Part shown: positions 16,815 to 25,796 of the stretch, piece by piece
Layout of the letters: each line of letters starts with the position of its first letter
How positions within the stretch are numbered: the first letter of the stretch is position 1
NCBI RefSeq assembly: GCF_028890115.1
Contig: NZ_JARCJD010000026.1
Location: 1 to 41,507 of the forward strand
Source: Phaeobacter sp. QD34_24
GTDB taxonomy: Bacteria > Pseudomonadota > Alphaproteobacteria > Rhodobacterales > Rhodobacteraceae
Direction of reading: 5' to 3'
Length of the DNA: 41,507 nucleotides
The notes under the pieces: model-generated
Told to the model about the DNA's origin: nothing
Seen by the model: only the letters and a program-made list of their open reading frames with translations
The model's database searches: none
Made by a program: the position numbers and the translations under genes

Positions 16815-17588
16815 ATGAGCGCCGCTCTTCATGATGCGCTTTGTAACCTCCTGCCCCGCCTGGTGCAGGAGGTTTTTGCGCAAAAGGTCGACATTCACGA
16901 CAAGGGCGATGATGGTCTGGATCTGGTAACGTCGGTGGATCTGGCCATGCAAATGCGCTTGAAACAGGAGCTGCCAACCCTGCTGCCCGGGTCCGTTGTG
17001 GTGGGCGAAGAAGGCTATGCTGCCTATAAAGGTGGCGCGCCGGTCTGGCTGGTCGATCCACTTGACGGCACGGTGAACTTCGTGGCCCAGCTGCCTGCTT
17101 ATAGTGTTGCCGTGGTGCTTTTGATGTCGGGCCGACCTGTACTTTCGGCGGTCTACGATGTCCCACAGGGCGATCTTTATTCCGCAGAAGCTGGGCGTGG
17201 CGCCCGCCTCAATCGCGCGCCTCTTATACGCCGCAGCCATAAGGCGCGCCTTGCCGTGATCTCATCAGGCTTGCTGAAGGATATGGCCAACCGTGCTCCG
17301 GAGGCGTTGGTCGAGCTTCTCACCGGCTTCAAACTGCGCAATTTCGGCAGTCAGGCGCTGCATCTGTGTTATGCCGCTGCTGGCCGTGTCAGCCTGGTCG
17401 CAAGTCGCGAAGCCAAGGGCTGGGACGATTTGGCCGGTGCGCTGGTCGCTCAAGAAGCTGGTCTGACCTATGGTAGCTACGTCCCGAGTGACACACCGCG
17501 CCCGATGGATCAGGACCAGCTAAGCCTCTGCGCGCCTCAAGACCTGTTTGCCCACACCGCATCGCTTTTTTCACGCGCGTCCCGCTGA
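16815..17588 (+). CDS. inositol-monophosphatase-family sugar phosphatase
   Basis: 257 residues. The metal-binding motifs are in order: GEEG near 64-67, DPLDGTVNF at 81-89 and GWDDLAGALVAQEAG near 200, as in IMPase/CysQ/HisN-type phosphatases (Mg2+-dependent). It starts one base after the SIS gene. In the series isomerase, phosphatase, cytidylyltransferase it most likely removes phosphate from a sugar phosphate before activation by CTP, the role GmhB or KdsC play in heptose and Kdo pathways. That role is inferred from order only. Confidence 0.85.
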   Translation: MSAALHDALCNLLPRLVQEVFAQKVDIHDKGDDGLDLVTSVDLAMQMRLKQELPTLLPGSVVVGEEGYAAYKGGAPVWLVDPLDGTVNFVAQLPAYSVAVVLLMSGRPVLSAVYDVPQGDLYSAEAGRGARLNRAPLIRRSHKARLAVISSGLLKDMANRAPEALVELLTGFKLRNFGSQALHLCYAAAGRVSLVASREAKGWDDLAGALVAQEAGLTYGSYVPSDTPRPMDQDQLSLCAPQDLFAHTASLFSRASR

Positions 17589-17619
17589 CAGCGCGCCGAC
17601 TACTCGTAAGGATACGCCG

Positions 17620-18297
17620 ATGAAAACCGTTGCCATGATCCCCGCCCGCATGGGTAGCCAACGTTTGAAGAAAAAGAATCTCGCGCCGCTCGCAGGCCAG
17701 CCCCTGATCACCCACGCGATCGAGAAATGCCAGACGTCACACCTGTTCGATGAAATCTATATCAACTCGGAAAACGCTGAATTCGGCCGGTTCGCAGATC
17801 AATACGGCGTCAAGTTCTATCAACGCCCTGAAGAACTCGGCAATTCAGTCGCCACCTCGGAACAATTCGTTTATGACTTCCTGAAGAACGTCGATTGCGA
17901 TCTTCTGATCCAGGTGCATTCCATTGCCCCACTCCTGACCGCAGAGGAAGTGAAGTCCTTCACGCAGGCATTTATCGCTTCGGATGCGGATGTAATGCTG
18001 TCGTGCATCGAAGATCAGATCGAAGTGGCCTATGAAGACCAACCGGTTAATTTCACCTTTGCCGAGAAGACCAATTCTCAGGATCTAAAACCGACACAGC
18101 GGGTAACCTGGTCGATTACTGGCTGGCGCGCTAAATCCTACATTGAAGCGGTCGAGAGCGGTTCGATCGGTACCTATAACGGCAAGATTGCTTTCTATCC
18201 GGTTGGCGCCATCTCGGGTCATGTGATCAAGACCCAGGAAGATCTGGACATTGCCGAAGCGCTACTGAGCGTGTTGGCCAAACATAAAGACGCGTGA
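17620..18297 (+). CDS. acylneuraminate/Kdo-type cytidylyltransferase (CMP-sugar synthetase)
   Basis: About 225 residues from ATG 17620, with AAGGA 9 bases upstream. The CTP-binding motif IPARMGSQRLKKKNL is at residues 7-21, as in NeuA. QVHSIAPLLTAEEV and the region ending KTQEDLDIAEALL also fit the family. It would couple CTP to a sugar, classically the anomeric OH of a 2-keto-3-deoxy sugar acid, giving CMP-sugar and pyrophosphate. No NeuB, KdsA or other PEP-condensing synthase is recognised in the window, so the identity of the sugar is open. Confidence 0.85.
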   Translation: MKTVAMIPARMGSQRLKKKNLAPLAGQPLITHAIEKCQTSHLFDEIYINSENAEFGRFADQYGVKFYQRPEELGNSVATSEQFVYDFLKNVDCDLLIQVHSIAPLLTAEEVKSFTQAFIASDADVMLSCIEDQIEVAYEDQPVNFTFAEKTNSQDLKPTQRVTWSITGWRAKSYIEAVESGSIGTYNGKIAFYPVGAISGHVIKTQEDLDIAEALLSVLAKHKDA

Positions 18298-18308
18298 GGA
18301 ACGAGTTA

Positions 18309-19241
18309 ATGAAAGTTCTTGTGTCCAACATTATGATGATTAATGAGCGCGAGCGCTTTGATCAGATCCTGCGCGAGCGCGGTGTCACCCCGATCTGGCC
18401 CGAGGTGAACCAATTCATGGATGAGGCCCAGTGCCTAGAGTTTGCGGGTCAAGTGGATGGCTGGCTGGCCGGTGATGATCAGATCACAGAAACCGTGCTC
18501 AAAGCCTTCCTGCCGCGCCTCAAGGTGATCTCTAAATGGGGCACCGGTATCGATAGTATTGACCTAAAGGCTGCCAAGGATCTGGGCGTGCCGGTCTGCA
18601 ATTCGCCGGGCGCCTTCCGTGATGCGGTCAGCGAATATGCCATTGGTCTTTTGCTGTCGGCGACCCGCCGACTGGCCCGCACCGACCGGATGATCCGGCA
18701 GGGCGAATGGCCCAAGGGGCGTTTCCCGGGCATGACAGGGAAAACCATGGGGGTGGTTGGTTATGGTGCCATCGGTCAGGGCGTCGGTCAGCGGGCACGT
18801 GGTCTCGGCATGGAGGTCATTGCCAATGATCCCTTCATGGCTCAGACCGTGGATGTTGCTCCCGATGGCGCGGCGCTGGTGTCTTTTGAGACGCTTTTGG
18901 AGCAGGCCGATGTGATCTGCCTGTGCTGCAATCAGACTGCGGAGAACTACCATCTGATCAATGCTGATACGCTGGCGCGCGCGCGTGATGGTGTGATCTT
19001 GTGCAATGTGGCCCGTGGTGGGCTGGTGGATGAGAACGCACTCATTGCGGCTTTGAACACAGGCAAGGTTGCAGCCGCCGCTCTGGATGTGTTTGAGGTT
19101 GAACCTCTAGCACCCGACCACCCCTTACTGAGTTTTGAAAATGTTTCTCTTTCCAGTCACAATGCAAATAGCACCGTGCAAGCCATTGAATATGTACATG
19201 ACAATACGCTTAAAAATCTGTGGGAGCATCTGGGCCTCTAA
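18309..19241 (+). CDS. D-isomer-specific 2-hydroxyacid dehydrogenase (phosphoglycerate dehydrogenase-like)
   Basis: About 310 residues from ATG 18309, with GAGGAA upstream; a GTG at 18294 overlapping the previous stop is the alternative. The NAD-binding motif GVVGYGAIGQGVG lies near residue 145. The catalytic Arg is in NVARGGLVDENAL, the Glu in DVFEVEPL and the His in SSHNANST. There is no ACT regulatory domain, so it is not a full SerA. It interconverts a 2-hydroxy acid and a 2-keto acid with NAD(H), which fits a pathway that makes or consumes a keto-acid sugar. The next start codon follows its stop directly. Confidence 0.87.
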   Translation: MKVLVSNIMMINERERFDQILRERGVTPIWPEVNQFMDEAQCLEFAGQVDGWLAGDDQITETVLKAFLPRLKVISKWGTGIDSIDLKAAKDLGVPVCNSPGAFRDAVSEYAIGLLLSATRRLARTDRMIRQGEWPKGRFPGMTGKTMGVVGYGAIGQGVGQRARGLGMEVIANDPFMAQTVDVAPDGAALVSFETLLEQADVICLCCNQTAENYHLINADTLARARDGVILCNVARGGLVDENALIAALNTGKVAAAALDVFEVEPLAPDHPLLSFENVSLSSHNANSTVQAIEYVHDNTLKNLWEHLGL

Positions 19242-21062
19242 ATGACGGAATATTTCGGGCGTGGCATTGCCTATCGCCTGCAGGGTGCACGCGCATTGCC
19301 CGCCCAGCAGGACACAGCTTCAGCTACGACTTTCGATCTTGAGTATTGGGCGGCCAACAGCAACCTGACTTCTCTGGGTTTGGAATTATATGTCAGCCAA
19401 GGCAGTGCCCGGCTGCGCCTTTGGCATGAAGATGCCAAAGGGCACCGAAGCGAAATTACCGACCTGGACAGCCCTACTCCAGGGTCTCAGTTCAGCCCCC
19501 CCCTGCAGCTTGCTGGGCTGGCGGAAAAAGGCGGGCGTCTACTTGCCGAGCTTCTGTCTCCAGAAGCTGATGCAGGAACGATTGACATCTACTTTGGCAC
19601 GAATGACCTTCCGACAACCCCAAGCGCACGCATTGCCTATGTTCTGCCTCCTCAGGCAGAAACAAAGCGCCTGACCGCGTGGTTCAACGCTGTTTTGGAG
19701 CGCCATGCCCCGCTGCGGTTGCGCGACCACTGCCTCCTTCTGCCCGCCCCCCAAGCGAAATCCGACAGTGGCTGGCAGCGCGAGGCGCTGTATGAGGCGG
19801 CCTACGGTACACATTCAGACAAGGGCATCACCCATCTGGCTATTGTGCCCGCTGACATTGATGTTCTGGGGTTTGATACCTTTGAAGAGATGGTGCTCCG
19901 TAGTCTCGGTCTCGCTTTCTTTCTGCGGGATCCTCCCCTGTCTCAAGCGCCGAATGCTCTGCCCTGGCCTGTGGCCCTGATCGACCTGCATCAGATTTAT
20001 TGCCATGGGTTGCCCCCCTCAGGGCCATCCCTTGATCTGTCGGCTTATCTGGCCTGGATCCATACGCCTGAGATTGCGGGGGCCGCCCAGTCCGCGTTCA
20101 GGCGCACAGGGCGGTTGCGAACCTTGTTTCCCAACTTGTTTTCCCAGTCACCAGAGGTCTCGCCTATGCTCGCTCGTAGCAGGCTTGCTCTGAGCCGCCA
20201 GCTGCGCCGACAGGCCCAGAACAGCCATCACGCATTGCATCATCTGGAGCAACGCCTGGGTCCGCTCTGGGACATGGACCGGCTTGAAGCGGATCGGGAT
20301 CGTGCCAATCGGCTGGCGCTGAGCTTGCTGCGGGATCGCCACAAGGGCTGTCGTGCCGTGATCGTCGGCAATGGTCCAAGCCTCACGATCTCAGACCTGG
20401 ACCGGCTGCAGGGAGAGGTCACCTTTGCCTCTAACAAAATCTATCTCGCCTATCCGGAGACCTCCTGGCGCCCCACGTATTATTCGGTAGAAGATCATCT
20501 GGTTTTGCAAAATAACTGGCATGAAATTAAAGCGTTGCAAGGCAGTTTGAAATTGTTTCCCGCCAATACCCGTGATTATGGGTACCACGCCGCAGATACG
20601 GTCTTCGCGCCTTTTCTGCCGCCGCACTCTTTTGCAGACCCACTATCGGATCCAGAGTTCCCGGCCTTCAGTAGTGATCTCGTTCAGGGTATTTCATGGG
20701 GGTCGACAATTGTTTATAGCCAGATTCAGATGGCGGTCTTCATGGGGTGTCAGGAAATTGTGCTGATCGGCTTGGACCACAGCTATCAATTGCCAGACAC
20801 CAAAGACGGCAACACCTATCGGCACGCGGGAGAACAGAACCATTTTCACCCGGGCTACCGCACTCCCGGGGAACTCTGGCACCAACCGAACCTTGATGTT
20901 TTAGAAGTGTCATACACGCGCGCCAGACAGATCTGTAACGAACGGGGAATACGGATTGTGAACGCATCGCGCAGATCAGAGCTTGGGGTGTTTGACCGGG
21001 TCGATTTCGACCAGGTATTCCCCGCTGAGGATCCCTTGAAAGATATGTCCCATGGCCACTGA
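19242..21062 (+). CDS. DUF115/MptE-like (Maf-type) putative glycosyltransferase with decayed GT2-like middle
   Basis: 606 residues. Residues 1-135 look like a beta-sandwich. Residues about 180-225 (WQREALYEAAYGTHSDKGIT, then HLAIVPADID) align by eye with the GT2 region of the 892-residue protein at 21965, but the metal-binding DDD is replaced by PAD. Residues about 365-590 form a DUF115/MptE-like domain: VIVGNGPSLTISDL, NKIYLAYPETSWRPTYYSVE, WGSTIVYSQIQMAVFMG and GLDHSY. Proteins of this class include the Maf flagellin nonulosonate transferases, which use CMP-sugars, so a transferase for the CMP-sugar made by the preceding genes is a fair guess. It overlaps the following lactonase gene by 11 bases. 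Confidence 0.7.
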   Translation: MTEYFGRGIAYRLQGARALPAQQDTASATTFDLEYWAANSNLTSLGLELYVSQGSARLRLWHEDAKGHRSEITDLDSPTPGSQFSPPLQLAGLAEKGGRLLAELLSPEADAGTIDIYFGTNDLPTTPSARIAYVLPPQAETKRLTAWFNAVLERHAPLRLRDHCLLLPAPQAKSDSGWQREALYEAAYGTHSDKGITHLAIVPADIDVLGFDTFEEMVLRSLGLAFFLRDPPLSQAPNALPWPVALIDLHQIYCHGLPPSGPSLDLSAYLAWIHTPEIAGAAQSAFRRTGRLRTLFPNLFSQSPEVSPMLARSRLALSRQLRRQAQNSHHALHHLEQRLGPLWDMDRLEADRDRANRLALSLLRDRHKGCRAVIVGNGPSLTISDLDRLQGEVTFASNKIYLAYPETSWRPTYYSVEDHLVLQNNWHEIKALQGSLKLFPANTRDYGYHAADTVFAPFLPPHSFADPLSDPEFPAFSSDLVQGISWGSTIVYSQIQMAVFMGCQEIVLIGLDHSYQLPDTKDGNTYRHAGEQNHFHPGYRTPGELWHQPNLDVLEVSYTRARQICNERGIRIVNASRRSELGVFDRVDFDQVFPAEDPLKDMSHGH

Positions 21063-21942
21063 ACCGCAAATCTTCGATTCCCGCCCATGCACCTTGGGCG
21101 AAGGTCTTTTGTGGCACCCAACCCGTCAGCAGTTGTTCTGGTTTGACATCGTCAATTTCAAGCTCCTGTCCCGGCAGGGGGATCAAGCGCTGACCTGGAG
21201 CTTTGACCGCCATGTCAGCGCTGCTGCCTGGATCGATCACGACAACCTGCTAATAGCCAGCGAAACAGGTCTCAGCCGGTTTAATCTGGAAACCAGCCAG
21301 GAGACGATGCATTGCGAAATCGAAGCCAACAATCTTCTGACCCGCTCTAATGACGGGCGCGCCGATCCCTGGGGCGGTTTTTGGATGGGCACCATGAGCA
21401 AAGCCGGAGAGGCCGAGCAAGGCACGCTCTATCGCTGGGCGCGGGGCGAGCTGCGGGTGATCGAGACTCGGATGAGCACGCCCAATGCCATCTGCTTTGA
21501 TGAAAGCCGCGCCTGCGCCTATTACGCTGACACTAAGACCCGGATCATTTGGCGCCAACCGATTGATCCAGCCACCGGCTGGCCAGCAGGGGATAAACAG
21601 GTCTTTGTCGATTTGCGTGCCACCGCCTTCAGCCTCGAGCACAAGCCCGACGGCGCCGTGGTGGATGCGGAAGGCTGCCTGTGGAACGCGCAATGGGGAT
21701 CTGCACGGGTCGCGCGCTATAGTCCCGAAGGCCAGTTTTTGGAGGCGGTTGATTTCCCCACAGGGCACACATCTTGCCCAGCCTTCGGAGGGGCGGATAT
21801 GTCCACCCTCTATGTCACAACGGCGCGACAGAAATTGCCTAAAGATTACCCGAACTGGGAAGATACCGCTGGGCAGACCTTTGAAGTCGCAGGCAATAGT
21901 GCCGGTTGGGCTGGCCAAACTGAACCTCGCATGATCCTATAA
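21052..21942 (+). CDS. SMP-30/gluconolactonase-family sugar lactonase
   Basis: 296 residues from ATG 21052, overlapping the previous gene by 11 bases. Metal-binding and family motifs of the six-bladed propeller are present: LGEGLLWHP (Glu), NDGRADPWGGFWMGTM (Asn/Asp) and PDGAVVDAEGCLWNAQWG. These enzymes open aldono-lactones with a divalent metal. Its placement inside the sugar operon suggests hydrolysis of a lactone formed when a sugar is oxidised by one of the dehydrogenases here. The exact substrate is unknown. The length matches the family. Confidence 0.85.
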   Translation: MATEPQIFDSRPCTLGEGLLWHPTRQQLFWFDIVNFKLLSRQGDQALTWSFDRHVSAAAWIDHDNLLIASETGLSRFNLETSQETMHCEIEANNLLTRSNDGRADPWGGFWMGTMSKAGEAEQGTLYRWARGELRVIETRMSTPNAICFDESRACAYYADTKTRIIWRQPIDPATGWPAGDKQVFVDLRATAFSLEHKPDGAVVDAEGCLWNAQWGSARVARYSPEGQFLEAVDFPTGHTSCPAFGGADMSTLYVTTARQKLPKDYPNWEDTAGQTFEVAGNSAGWAGQTEPRMIL

Positions 21943-21964
21943 GCACACAACCGGAAATACTGAC

Positions 21965-24643
21965 ATGGCACTTTCGAAATCACACCCGAGCCAAACGGAA
22001 CCCTCCCAGCCCACAGCCGACGCTGACTGTACCCGGTTTTCGCAAATCCACGGGATCTACCCGCTGCAACGCTATGTGCGAGAATTTGGCGCGTCGGTGA
22101 TCAACAGTTTTGACGTGTCCGCCTGGAAGCACGCCAGTTGCCTCAATTGGCTGGGGATCCGCTTGGTGGTGCGCAGTGGCCATGTGCGCGTTACCCTGCG
22201 CCAGATCGGCGCAAACGGCCAGCATCTGGATCTCGGCCAAGTGGAACAAGACGGCGTCGGTACACAGTTGTTTCCCTCCCGACGCTTAGAAGATCTCAAC
22301 GGGGCGCTGCTGCCGGTGGTCGAAGAGCTGAGCTCAGAGCCCAACTACGATCTGTTGTTTTGCACCGATGATCAGCCAGCCACTCCGGATCTGCGTATCA
22401 ACTACGTGTTCTGCACCTTCAAGCGGGCCGAATATGTGCAGCATAATACCCAGGTGTTCCGCGACTACCTGCATCGCCACCGAGCCCAGGCTGAGGCGCA
22501 CCTGACCCTGGTCGACAACGGCCATGACGGCAGCCCCAGCGGTGGTGCTGGTGTCTGCGGAGTCACCACAGATGATCATGTCACCGTCTTTGCCAATAAC
22601 AACACCGGCGGGGCTGGCGGATTTGGCCGCGGCATCTATGAAACAGTCTATGGCGGGCTGGCAGGCCAAGGTTTCACTCATGTGTGCCTTTTGGATGATG
22701 ATATCTATCTGCACCCGGAAATGTTTGCCCGCAATACTGCCTTTATGCGTTTTCTAAAGCCAGGTTTTCACGTCGGCGCGCCGATGTACCCGACTTCAGA
22801 GGCGCAGAAAATACCTCGCCGCAGTGCTTGTTTCGGCCACAAGTTCCGCGGCTCGGTCCATCCTAGTGACACCGCGCTTGGCGCCGGGCTTGAGACTCAC
22901 GATATTCCCGCCTTTCTCAATATGGACCGCAACCCCGACAGCACCGGTTGGTGGTGGAGTTGCTTTGCAATCTCCGATGTGCTGCGCATTGGCCTGCCAT
23001 ACCCATTTTTCATTAAAATGGATGACGTGGAATACTCCCTGCGCCTACAGCAGGCGGGGGTCGAGTTGGTCATCCCCTTCTCTTTTTGGGTGCTGCATGA
23101 TGATTTCGAGGAAAAATACTCGGCGGCCATGCAGTATTTCCGTTTTCGCAACCGTTGGGTGCTCTTGGCGCAACAGGACCGAATTCAGGACAGCGATGCA
23201 TTTGTCCATGAGTTCGACCAGCTGGTGCGAGGCTTTGTTTCGGCGCGCAAATATGAACACGCCCAGCTGCTGCTAAATGGGATGGAGCATTTTCTGCAGG
23301 GGCCGGAGTATCTGATCGTGCAGGAAAAGCAGATCCTGTCCGGTATCTTCTCACTGGTTACCCAGGAAAAGAATGTTCCCATGCCCACCCCCCCCGAGGG
23401 GAGCCAGGTGGTCAATGAGCTGCCCCTGCCCAGCAGCCCGCGCAATATGCGGCTGACGGCGCGCACCTGGAACAACCATTTCCTGCCCCTCCAAGAGCGA
23501 GTGGTCATCGACACCACTCGACATAGTCAGCCCACGGATTGCCGTCGTGCTAAAGAAGTGAGCTATTGGAACCCCGGTAAGGGGGTCGGGTTCACCGTCA
23601 CCCGACAGTCGATCCGCGCCCTGCGTCAAATGCTGGCCCTGCGCCAACTGCGCCAGCGGATCCCACAGCTCTTTCCCGGCCTACTGCCACGCTACCGCGC
23701 CGCTAAGACGCATTTCACCTCACCTGCCTTCTGGGCTGGCTATGGTCCACATGAGATGACACCCGGGCTGCGCGCGGATGCAAACAGTAAGACGCTGAAT
23801 GACCAGATGCAGGCCCAAGCCCGTCAGGCTCAGCTGCTGCGCCCCCAAGCACCCGCGGTCAATACCTGCCACGTTACCGCCGACGACCTGAGTTTTTTCA
23901 ACGCCATGCGCAATCGCTATCACGGACAGCGTTGCTTCGTGCTGGGAAATGGCCCCAGCCTCACTGTCAGTGACCTGGAGCTGTTGAAGACCGAGGTGAC
24001 ATTTGCCGCTAACAAGATCTACCTCTGTTTCGATGAAACAAACTGGCGCCCCACCTTCTATTCGGTGGAAGACCTCCTGGTGGCGCAGAACTGCAAGGCC
24101 GAGATCCTGGCGGTGGATGGCACCACCAAGATCTTTGCAGACCACATGTTGCCCTATCTACCGCGCCAGGCCAATCACCACTATGCCCGCTGGCTGCCGC
24201 CCATGGACAATCGCTCGCCATTCCGCGAATTTTCCACCGATCTGACCAAAGGCATCGCCTGGGGGTCAACGATCACCTATTCGATGCTGCAGATGGCAGT
24301 GCATATGGGCTTCAAGGAAATCTATATCCTCGGTCTAGATCATTCCTATGTGGAGCCCAAGACCCGGGATGGGGGCGCTTTGGTCTCTGAAGGCGAGGTG
24401 AACCATTTCCATCCCGACTACCGTAAACCCGGAGAGCGCTGGCACTACCCGGTGTTGGACCGGTTGGAACGCTCTTACCAATATGCCAAGGACTATTGCG
24501 ATGCGCTGGGGGTAGATGTCTATAATGCCAGCCGGTTCTCCAAACTGGAGGTCTTTCCGCGCGCCGACCTTAACGAGGTGCTGAGGCGCCCAGAGCAAGC
24601 TACACCACTTCGGGGCAATTCAGAATATCGTGAAAGACGGTAG
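21965..24643 (+). CDS. two-domain transferase: GlfT2-like GT2 fused to DUF115/MptE-like (Maf-type) domain
   Basis: 892 residues. Residues 1-140 look like a beta-sandwich as in GlfT2. Residues about 145-390 form a GT2 domain with NNTGGAGGFGRGI, the metal motif LLDDDI, GWWWSCF and FIKMDDVEYSLR, all close to GlfT2-type galactofuranosyltransferases. A linker with VINELPLP-type low-complexity sequence follows. Residues about 650-870 form a DUF115 domain (RCFVLGNGPSLTVSDLELL, YSVEDLLVAQN, GLDHSYVEP). Both catalytic regions look intact, so one chain may add two different sugars, perhaps Galf and the CMP-activated sugar. It shares its whole layout with the 606-residue protein upstream. GGAAA lies about 8 bases before the start. 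Confidence 0.78.
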   Translation: MALSKSHPSQTEPSQPTADADCTRFSQIHGIYPLQRYVREFGASVINSFDVSAWKHASCLNWLGIRLVVRSGHVRVTLRQIGANGQHLDLGQVEQDGVGTQLFPSRRLEDLNGALLPVVEELSSEPNYDLLFCTDDQPATPDLRINYVFCTFKRAEYVQHNTQVFRDYLHRHRAQAEAHLTLVDNGHDGSPSGGAGVCGVTTDDHVTVFANNNTGGAGGFGRGIYETVYGGLAGQGFTHVCLLDDDIYLHPEMFARNTAFMRFLKPGFHVGAPMYPTSEAQKIPRRSACFGHKFRGSVHPSDTALGAGLETHDIPAFLNMDRNPDSTGWWWSCFAISDVLRIGLPYPFFIKMDDVEYSLRLQQAGVELVIPFSFWVLHDDFEEKYSAAMQYFRFRNRWVLLAQQDRIQDSDAFVHEFDQLVRGFVSARKYEHAQLLLNGMEHFLQGPEYLIVQEKQILSGIFSLVTQEKNVPMPTPPEGSQVVNELPLPSSPRNMRLTARTWNNHFLPLQERVVIDTTRHSQPTDCRRAKEVSYWNPGKGVGFTVTRQSIRALRQMLALRQLRQRIPQLFPGLLPRYRAAKTHFTSPAFWAGYGPHEMTPGLRADANSKTLNDQMQAQARQAQLLRPQAPAVNTCHVTADDLSFFNAMRNRYHGQRCFVLGNGPSLTVSDLELLKTEVTFAANKIYLCFDETNWRPTFYSVEDLLVAQNCKAEILAVDGTTKIFADHMLPYLPRQANHHYARWLPPMDNRSPFREFSTDLTKGIAWGSTITYSMLQMAVHMGFKEIYILGLDHSYVEPKTRDGGALVSEGEVNHFHPDYRKPGERWHYPVLDRLERSYQYAKDYCDALGVDVYNASRFSKLEVFPRADLNEVLRRPEQATPLRGNSEYRERR

Positions 24644-24647
24644 CTTC

Positions 24648-25760
24648 ATGGCCTCGCAAAAAAACGAAAATAGGGCCAAAGCGTCTTCTTCTAAGGGCGT
24701 GCTTCATGCCCCGGCATTCCAGGATCTCCCCGTGGGATCTGTCCATTACGATCATTCTACTGGAACCATACGTGTATTCTTCCGCATCGACAGATTCACC
24801 GAGAACGAAACTTTAACTCTGATCAGCCCGGATGGCTCCGTTCACAACGCTAAGACACGCCGCCTGTCGGCACGGGGAAAAATCCCAGAGCGGATCGTTG
24901 CGGTTTTCAAGCCGACCCGGGTTCAGAGCCTATCCGGACCTTGGACCATCATCACGTCCAACCCAGCGCAAGCAGTTCCGGCCTTATTCATCTACATTCC
25001 TGAACAACATCGGGTTCGAAATTGGTGCGAGGGCCCAGCAAACCGTGGCGAGCTAACCACCATCCTGTCCTTTCCTCGAAGCGGCAGTAATTTCCTACAG
25101 AACATCATACGTAACAACAGCGCCCAGGTCGGATGCGTTAGTATCTACCAAACGGGACAGAAGATGTATGATCCAAAGCTCTGCCTGAAGTCCCATGCAC
25201 AGGATTCCGCGACCCTGAAGACCGAATTAACAGAAATTTGGGGAATTACCGCCCCCCCTCGCCGACACATTGTCCTACTGCGCGACCCGCGTGACGTGTT
25301 TATTTCGCTCTATGATTATGTCGCCGGGCAGCGCAAAACCCCAGTCGACCCACAATCCTTTTTGACCACGGATTTCTACTGGTATCTGTTCCGCCCACCC
25401 ATACTCGAATTGATCCGCGACAGGGCCCATGCACAGGCTCAAACCGTGCTTCAAGCTTATCGAGACTGGTACCAGTCATGGGTTATTGATCCCCCGATGA
25501 CGACAGAAATACTGTATCTGCGCTATGAAGACTTGGTCACAAATCCCACCGCCACATTCACTCGAGTCTTCGGCTGGCTCGATGAACCCACGGTTGCGAC
25601 TTGGAAGGGGCTCGAAACCCTCGTTTCGCAAAACGGAGAGAGCCACCGGAAGCGCGGCAAAGCGGGAGGTTGGCGGCAAGCCTCCCCCCTTTACCAACCG
25701 ATCCTGAGGCAAATCGAGGCCGAACTCAAAACGGAAATTGCGGAACTCGGATACACTTAA
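24648..25760 (+). CDS. PAPS-dependent sulfotransferase
   Basis: About 370 residues from ATG 24648; a GTG at 24630 overlapping the previous gene is possible. The 5'-phosphosulfate loop is SFPRSGSNFLQNII (residues about 142-155) and the 3'-phosphate motif is LLRDPRDVFISLYDY (about 205-220). Both are canonical for Sulfotransfer_1 enzymes. The N-terminal ~130 residues form an extra beta-rich domain before the catalytic part. It would move sulfate from PAPS to a hydroxyl of a glycan in the cytoplasm. It is last of the plus-strand run, 4 bases after the large transferase. Base composition is lower in G+C than the flanking capsule genes. Confidence 0.85.
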   Translation: MASQKNENRAKASSSKGVLHAPAFQDLPVGSVHYDHSTGTIRVFFRIDRFTENETLTLISPDGSVHNAKTRRLSARGKIPERIVAVFKPTRVQSLSGPWTIITSNPAQAVPALFIYIPEQHRVRNWCEGPANRGELTTILSFPRSGSNFLQNIIRNNSAQVGCVSIYQTGQKMYDPKLCLKSHAQDSATLKTELTEIWGITAPPRRHIVLLRDPRDVFISLYDYVAGQRKTPVDPQSFLTTDFYWYLFRPPILELIRDRAHAQAQTVLQAYRDWYQSWVIDPPMTTEILYLRYEDLVTNPTATFTRVFGWLDEPTVATWKGLETLVSQNGESHRKRGKAGGWRQASPLYQPILRQIEAELKTEIAELGYT

Positions 25761-25796
25761 ACTGCAGCCTAAGGCACGTTCTGGACACCTGCGTGC

